Shown here: in pieces, positions 59,662-64,000 of the stretch
Layout of the letters: each line of letters begins with the position of its first letter
Numbering within the stretch: position 1 is the first letter of the stretch
NCBI GenBank assembly: GCA_020634375.1
Contig: JACKBX010000009.1
Location: 1 to 64,000 of the forward strand
Direction: 5' to 3'
Origin: Ardenticatenaceae bacterium
GTDB taxonomy: Bacteria > Chloroflexota > Anaerolineae > Promineifilales > Promineifilaceae
DNA length: 64,000 nucleotides
The notes under the pieces: generated by a model
Told to the model about the DNA's origin: nothing
The model's input: only the letters and a program-made list of their open reading frames with translations
The model's database searches: none
Position numbers and translations under genes: made by a program

Positions 59662-61602
59662 ATGCGCCGTCAAATATTACTATTGCTTGTCATAACTGTT
59701 GTGTTGGGGATAACGGCCGTTGCCACCCGCACATCTCCACCTGTTGTTGCTGCCCCAGAGATTCCCTACGCTATTAATGCCGCTGCCGACTCTTGCGAAT
59801 CTGCGACCCTCATTCCGTCACTTCCCTGGGGCGACCACACCGGCTCTATCAACACCTTCCAGGAATCAAGCACCGATCCTGTATTGGGTTGTGCCTGGGG
59901 AACACCATCTCGTCCCCAGGGCTATCGTACCGTTTGGTACAAGTTCGTTGCCCCCTACAGTGCGGAAGTCACAATTGACACCTTTTACAGCACCTATGAT
60001 ACGGTGGTTGCTGTGTACGCCGGTTCTTGTGGCAGTGAGAATTTGGTAGGGTTGGCCTGCAATGATGATTATCAAGGTTTTACGTCGCATACCTCAGTAT
60101 ATGTACGCAAGGGCGAAACTTACTATATTGAAGTGGCAGATTGGCAGTTCGACGTATATGGCTCAGATTTGAGTATCGCCGTGCTGATTGACCCCATTGA
60201 TTCACGTTGGGAGCTGCAAGGAAATATGCCTTTGCCGCGCAGCCGTCACGTTGTGGTGGCCGATGGCAAATATCTCTATGTTGTTGGTGGCGAAACCAGC
60301 ATGGGCGTTACGCCGGAGTTGACCAACAGCCTGCAACGGCTGAATACGGAGAATGGTAACTGGACGACGTTAGATGCGATGCCCGGCACTGGATACGCCA
60401 ACACATCGGCTGCTGTCGTGAACAGTAAGATATTTATGCCCAGCGGCTTTACTGGGGCGGGTTACAATGGCACGCATTATGCATATGACATTGCGAATCA
60501 AATCTGGCTAACTAAGGCGACGGCTCCCTGGCCGGGTGGCGCACCATTGGCATGGGGAACGGCCGTGCCCGTCCAATTCCCCGGTGGAGCCTCAGGCTAC
60601 CTTTATATCGGTGGAACTGCCGACCAACCACCCATCGAGGCAGGCGTTAGTGATGCAGCTGTTCCTTCCAATGAAGTATTTTATTATCGTGATATGTTTA
60701 ATGGTCAACCTGTTGAGAATTGGCAGCCCTTGTCAGAAGACTTCCCTCCCAACTTGACAACCGCCCGCTTTGCGCACACGGCCGCCTGGGTGCAAGACCG
60801 TGTATGCGTTGTCGGCGGCTTGGGCATGAATGAGGATGGGCAGAATATCCTGCTTACCAATGGTGAATGCTATCGTTATCTCATAGGCTGGGCACCTATT
60901 AGCGACCTCAATGTGCCTCGTTACAATGCTGGCAGTGCGGTGGGGCCGGACGGCCGTTGGTACGTATTTGGCGGTGTAGATGGAGAAGGCAACCCTGTCG
61001 AAATCACCGAATATTACGATATCGACACCGATACCTGGTATGAACTAGGTGCTTCCTACTCTTTAGGTGGCAGCCAAACCAATCCCGCCCATGCCTGGCC
61101 GCGCGGCACATTTATGGGTGATGAGCTATGGTCAATGGGTGGCAACGATGGTGGCGCATATGGCACAGTCTTGCCACAAGTAGAAAAACTATTTCTACCG
61201 GTCCCCAGCTTGTTTTTCCCTATCGTCTTTAATGAGAAGATGGCGACCCCTAACGACACGCTTGGCACAGCTCGTCATCTTTCATTGAATCAGGCCCAAT
61301 ACCACACGTTTGATAACACCAACGATTTCTTCGATACATACTACTTTGACCTGACAAGCAATCGCGGCGTTACTATACGCCTGTCAGATATACCGTATAA
61401 CAACGGCGATCCCAGTAATTATGATCTGGCCCTGTATGGCGCAAATAAACTCTTACTAGATGTTAGCCAAAATCCTAGCAATCTTGATGAAACCATTACC
61501 CGAAACCTCACTGCCGGACGTTATTATGTGGTTGTAAAACGCATCTATAGTGGATGGCCCCCAGATAACACTTCCTACCGCATCATCGTGGAAACACCTT
61601 AG
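59662..61602 (+). CDS. Exported Kelch-repeat protein with PPC-like ends
   Basis: A 646-residue secreted protein. Signal peptide at residues 1-30 (QILLLLVITVVLGITAVATR). Residues about 45-175 form a pre-peptidase-type beta domain (VWYKFVAPYSAEVTIDTFYS). A Kelch-like propeller follows, with repeats YLYVVGGETS, YLYIGGTADQ, VCVVGGLGMN, WYVFGGVDGEGN and LWSMGGNDGG. The C-terminal 90 residues are a second PPC-like domain (DTYYFDLTSNRGVTIRLSD). No catalytic site is seen. It probably binds at the cell surface. GGAGG precedes the ATG. Confidence 0.78.
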   Translation: MRRQILLLLVITVVLGITAVATRTSPPVVAAPEIPYAINAAADSCESATLIPSLPWGDHTGSINTFQESSTDPVLGCAWGTPSRPQGYRTVWYKFVAPYSAEVTIDTFYSTYDTVVAVYAGSCGSENLVGLACNDDYQGFTSHTSVYVRKGETYYIEVADWQFDVYGSDLSIAVLIDPIDSRWELQGNMPLPRSRHVVVADGKYLYVVGGETSMGVTPELTNSLQRLNTENGNWTTLDAMPGTGYANTSAAVVNSKIFMPSGFTGAGYNGTHYAYDIANQIWLTKATAPWPGGAPLAWGTAVPVQFPGGASGYLYIGGTADQPPIEAGVSDAAVPSNEVFYYRDMFNGQPVENWQPLSEDFPPNLTTARFAHTAAWVQDRVCVVGGLGMNEDGQNILLTNGECYRYLIGWAPISDLNVPRYNAGSAVGPDGRWYVFGGVDGEGNPVEITEYYDIDTDTWYELGASYSLGGSQTNPAHAWPRGTFMGDELWSMGGNDGGAYGTVLPQVEKLFLPVPSLFFPIVFNEKMATPNDTLGTARHLSLNQAQYHTFDNTNDFFDTYYFDLTSNRGVTIRLSDIPYNNGDPSNYDLALYGANKLLLDVSQNPSNLDETITRNLTAGRYYVVVKRIYSGWPPDNTSYRIIVETP

Positions 61603-61665
61603 CAAGGGTGTGATAACGGCGTGTTTCCACCCGACTTTGAACTCGGGTTATAATGTGACTTAATC

Positions 61666-62475
61666 ATGGATATTTCAGTCAGTCATTTGAACTCTCGTCT
61701 GGCATTACAATTGCCGACCGAGTTGCCCCTTGGCCTTGTTTTTGTTATGGGGGAAGTGACAAACTTATCGAATCGTGAGGGACAGGAAGGACAAAATATC
61801 GCACAGTACCCTGTTGGCTTCGATTTGATTGAGGGTGAACATTCCATCCATTGCTTATTAAGTGCACGAGCATCTAGTGAAACGCCTGTTGCAAATGGCG
61901 ATCATGTTCGAGCTGGCGGGCATCTGTTATTTGATGTGCAAAGGGCTTCCTATTATCTTTTGACACGGGATGTAGAGGGCATGGGCAAAGAGCCTGAACC
62001 GGCAGAAAAACCCGTAGGACGTTCTGCCTTAACTCCCATTCTAGCAGATATAAAAAAACGTTCTGAAGTTGCCACACAAAAACAAACAGATTTGCCGGTG
62101 TGGGTTCAGCGTCTTGCTCCTCCAGAAATACAAACCGAGATGCCCGGTTTGCCCCAAGAACGGGAGACTGTTGAGGAATTGGCGCAAGAAGGGCTGAATG
62201 ATGATTTAGTTAATTTCTTGTCGGAAGCGATGGAATCTTCTGAAGATGTTGAACTCACCATAGACTTATTACAGGAAGTTGCCCCGGATATTAATGTATC
62301 TCAATCGCCTGAATTAGCTGAGATTTATGAGGTTCCTTCTGCTGCTCCTGTTCAAACACCACCTGTTCCGCAAAGTCGAAAGCGCACACTGGATTGGTCT
62401 ATAGTTCTTATTATTGTCAGTGTTCTTATTCTAGCTGTTGCACTGATTCTTATTTTACTCACACGGATTGGTTGA
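61666..62475 (+). CDS. Tail-anchored membrane protein of unknown function
   Basis: A 269-residue protein. The first 100 residues are a folded domain that I cannot name (RLALQLPTELPLGLVFVMG). The middle is acidic and disordered in look. The C-terminal 22 residues are a transmembrane helix (IVLIIVSVLILAVALILILL) with a short tail, so the main domain faces the cytoplasm. No ACGGCCGT occurs in it. There is no Shine-Dalgarno site of note. The next gene is 117 bases downstream and separated by a 9-bp-type repeat. Confidence 0.6.
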   Translation: MDISVSHLNSRLALQLPTELPLGLVFVMGEVTNLSNREGQEGQNIAQYPVGFDLIEGEHSIHCLLSARASSETPVANGDHVRAGGHLLFDVQRASYYLLTRDVEGMGKEPEPAEKPVGRSALTPILADIKKRSEVATQKQTDLPVWVQRLAPPEIQTEMPGLPQERETVEELAQEGLNDDLVNFLSEAMESSEDVELTIDLLQEVAPDINVSQSPELAEIYEVPSAAPVQTPPVPQSRKRTLDWSIVLIIVSVLILAVALILILLTRIG

Positions 62476-62490
62476 ATGCGCTGAAAAAAG

Positions 62491-62562
62491 TTACCACTAA
62501 GACATGAAGAACACGAAGCCTTTCTGGAAAAGCCCTTCGTATTTTTTTCTTCGTGGTTTTTT
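62491..62562. repeat. 9-bp-type repeat with inverted arm (CACGAAG type)
   Basis: ACCACTAAGACATGAAGAAC and ACGAAGCC, then CCCTTCGTATTTTTTTCTTCGTGGT. Akin to 16204-16267; the T-runs could terminate transcription. Confidence 0.65.
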
Positions 62563-62591
62563 AGGGGACTCATTGGTTAACGAGGATTGTT

Positions 62592-63800
62592 ATGCTTGAG
62601 AACAACCAAGTAACTATTTTGTGCCTGGCGAGCTACTTTAAGGGCACTTCTTTTTTGGTGGGCGCTAAACAAGCGGGCGCTCGCGTATTGCTGTTGACTC
62701 GTGAAAAACTACGGGAAGAACCCTGGCCTTGGGAGAGTGTTGACGAAGTGTTTTATATGCCAACATTGTCTAAACGGCCGGATATAGAATACGCGGTTAG
62801 TTACCTGGTACGCAGCCAGCCTGTTGATCGCATTGTGCCATTGGATGATTATGATGTTGAAACGGCCGCTCACCTACGTGAGCATTTGCGTCTGGAGGGA
62901 CTGAATGAATCAACTAGCCGATTTTTCCGCGATAAATTAGCGATGCGTTTGCAAGCTAAGGCTAGTGGGTTAGCTGTACCAGCGTTTACGGCCGTTTTCA
63001 ATTACGATGCCTTGCGCGACTTTATGCAGCGTGTTTCTCCGCCCTGGTTGCTCAAACCCCGCTCCGAGGCTGGGGCGATGGGCATCAAAATGGTTCACAA
63101 TAGCGAAGAAGTCTGGCGCTGGCTTGATCAATTGGGTGATGAGCAGTCCTTTTTCTTGCTGGAACAGTTTATTACTGGCGAGGTGTACCACGTCGATTCC
63201 ATTGTATATGACAACGAAGTGGTATTTGCTGTGCCGCACAAATACGGCCGTCCTCCGATGAGTGTGGCGCACGAAGGCGGTGTCTTCATGACCCGTCGCC
63301 TCGCCACAGACGACCCCGACGCAGAAGCCCTACTTACCTTCAATCGCCAACTCCTTCATACATTTGGCCTCAAAAATGGCGCCTCTCACACGGAGTTTCT
63401 TAAAAGCGCGGTGGACGGCCGTTTTTACTTCGTTGAAACCGCTGCACGCGTTGGCGGCGCCAATATTGAGCAGTTAGTAGAGGCCGCCAGCGGAATCAAC
63501 CTGTGGGCAGAATGGGCTAAATTAGAGATTGCATTAGTGCATCAGGAGCCTTATCCCATTCCCCATGATAAAAAACATTATGCTGGTCTACTCGTGTGTC
63601 TGGCAAAACAAGAATACCCTGACCTCTCCCACTATCAAGAAACAGAAATCGTCTTTCGCCTGCACAAGAAGCATCACGCTGGATTGGTTTGCGCCTCCCC
63701 ATCATTAGAACGCGTCAACGAACTGCTGAATCATTACAGTCACCGATTTGCTCAAGATTTTCTGGCCGTTGCGCCGCCCTTAGACAAACCACCTTCGTAG
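62592..63800 (+). CDS. ATP-grasp ligase-like protein
   Basis: A 402-residue protein with an ATP-grasp fold. The N-terminal part is a pre-ATP-grasp domain (NQVTILCLASYFKGTSFLVG). The ATP-binding core has PPWLLKPRSEAGAMGIKMV with the Lys, EQFITGEVYHVDSIVYD, and the metal site FVETAARVGGANIEQLVEAA. Such enzymes join a carboxylate to an amine or thiol through an acyl phosphate. The substrate is unknown. Biotin carboxylase-like and peptide-ligase relatives are equally possible. It is 178 bases before the next start, with weak promoter-like words between. Confidence 0.75.
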   Translation: MLENNQVTILCLASYFKGTSFLVGAKQAGARVLLLTREKLREEPWPWESVDEVFYMPTLSKRPDIEYAVSYLVRSQPVDRIVPLDDYDVETAAHLREHLRLEGLNESTSRFFRDKLAMRLQAKASGLAVPAFTAVFNYDALRDFMQRVSPPWLLKPRSEAGAMGIKMVHNSEEVWRWLDQLGDEQSFFLLEQFITGEVYHVDSIVYDNEVVFAVPHKYGRPPMSVAHEGGVFMTRRLATDDPDAEALLTFNRQLLHTFGLKNGASHTEFLKSAVDGRFYFVETAARVGGANIEQLVEAASGINLWAEWAKLEIALVHQEPYPIPHDKKHYAGLLVCLAKQEYPDLSHYQETEIVFRLHKKHHAGLVCASPSLERVNELLNHYSHRFAQDFLAVAPPLDKPPS

Positions 63801-63978
63801 TGTAGCTCCGTACCCAATTCCCAAATAAATTTCTTCTAAATAGCAAGGTTTACTGTAAGCAAGCCTTACTATACTTACACTTGTGCAGCCTTGCGAGATG
63901 AACGGTCTTCTTTGCACGCCATATCGTGGCTGATTTGTTTAATAGTTGAAAGGTTAGGTTCTGTATAAGGAGTTGAAA
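63801..63978. other. Intergenic region before the last gene
   Basis: TATACT at 63870-63875 could be a -10 hexamer, with a weak GTTTAC 16 bases upstream. I see no repeat of the heptad type and no gene here. Confidence 0.3.
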
Positions 63979-64000
63979 ATGAAAAAGACGCGCGTTACCA
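63979..64000 (+). CDS. Start of a truncated gene
   Basis: ATG at 63979 has AAGGAG eight bases upstream and reads Met-Lys-Lys-Thr-Arg-Val-Thr before the window ends. The basic start suits a signal peptide, but too little is visible to say more. Confidence 0.55.

Larger units (their letters stand above)
4..63424. repeat. Highly iterated palindrome ACGGCCGT, dispersed
   Basis: By eye I count about 95 copies of this 8-base palindrome in 64 kb, first at 4-11 and last near 63416. Many are extended to AACGGCCGTT. About one copy would be expected by chance. Most copies lie inside genes, read as Thr-Ala-Val, Gly-Arg or Arg-Pro; thiD (29300-30094) has six. Long gaps without it include oppD-oppF, oppB-oppC, the serine protease, the restriction-modification pair, icd and 51840-54714. 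Confidence 0.9.

Noticed and set aside
4..63424. ACGGCCGT as an oriented FtsK or Chi-like signal
   Set aside because: The word is its own reverse complement, so it cannot carry orientation.

Overview
The window looks like chromosomal DNA of a Chloroflexota bacterium of the Anaerolineae/Caldilineae/Ardenticatenia kind. Supporting signs are the TRxVTETVE-rich linker of the peptide-binding lipoprotein, a class of Thr/Pro-rich lipoprotein linkers (TPTPT), a DnaB-DnaD-DnaC primosome block, a menaquinone methyltransferase and a HemY-type protoporphyrinogen oxidase. This placement is inference from family style; no rRNA or tRNA gene was seen.

Layout. 1-190: end of lysA. 319-6948: a complete oligopeptide ABC importer (oppD, oppF, oppA, oppB, oppC). 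7043-10911: a c-type cytochrome, an unknown membrane protein and a second permease pair that lacks its own ATPases and binding protein. 10957-15037 (minus): a trypsin-like lipoprotein, then an NlpC/P60 peptidase with a dipeptide epimerase, a pair known from murein-peptide recycling. 15129-18341: HIT protein, glycogen-binding-domain protein, hemY, LysM protein. 18376-19683 (minus): HEPN/MNT pair and a PD-(D/E)XK nuclease-like protein. 19742-23186 (minus): dnaB, dnaD and a helicase loader with two tandem AAA+ modules. 23282-34099: bifunctional-nuclease-family protein, peptidase-MA lipoprotein, zinc-ribbon membrane protein, icd, thiD, GbsR regulator, yjjX, YihY, M14 carboxypeptidase. 34341-39842: B12/radical-SAM protein, exported protein, ftsK. 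39971-41594: a type II restriction-modification pair. 41594-48669: menaquinone methyltransferase, an SDR, a membrane protein and a MacB-type ABC exporter with adaptor. 48707-54000: SbcD-like nuclease, mobA, folD, a small membrane protein, and two response regulators flanking a metallo-hydrolase. 54111-59609: a promoter and T-box riboswitch driving alaX, an unknown gene and ileS. 59662-64000: Kelch-like exported protein, tail-anchored protein, ATP-grasp protein, and the first codons of another gene.

Two genome-scale patterns lie over the genes. First, the palindrome ACGGCCGT occurs about 95 times by my count in 64 kb, against about one expected; it sits mostly inside genes, where it reads Thr-Ala-Val, (Asn/Asp)-Gly-Arg or Arg-Pro. 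It is missing from several blocks that look foreign, but also from some housekeeping genes. Second, about twenty intergenic gaps hold degenerate tandem repeats of 7 bp (sometimes 8 or 9 bp), often as an array followed by its inverted array. They run into gene ends, into the T-box leader, and in one case sit in frame inside ileS. Both resemble in kind the HIP1 and STRR repeats of cyanobacteria, but the words are different.
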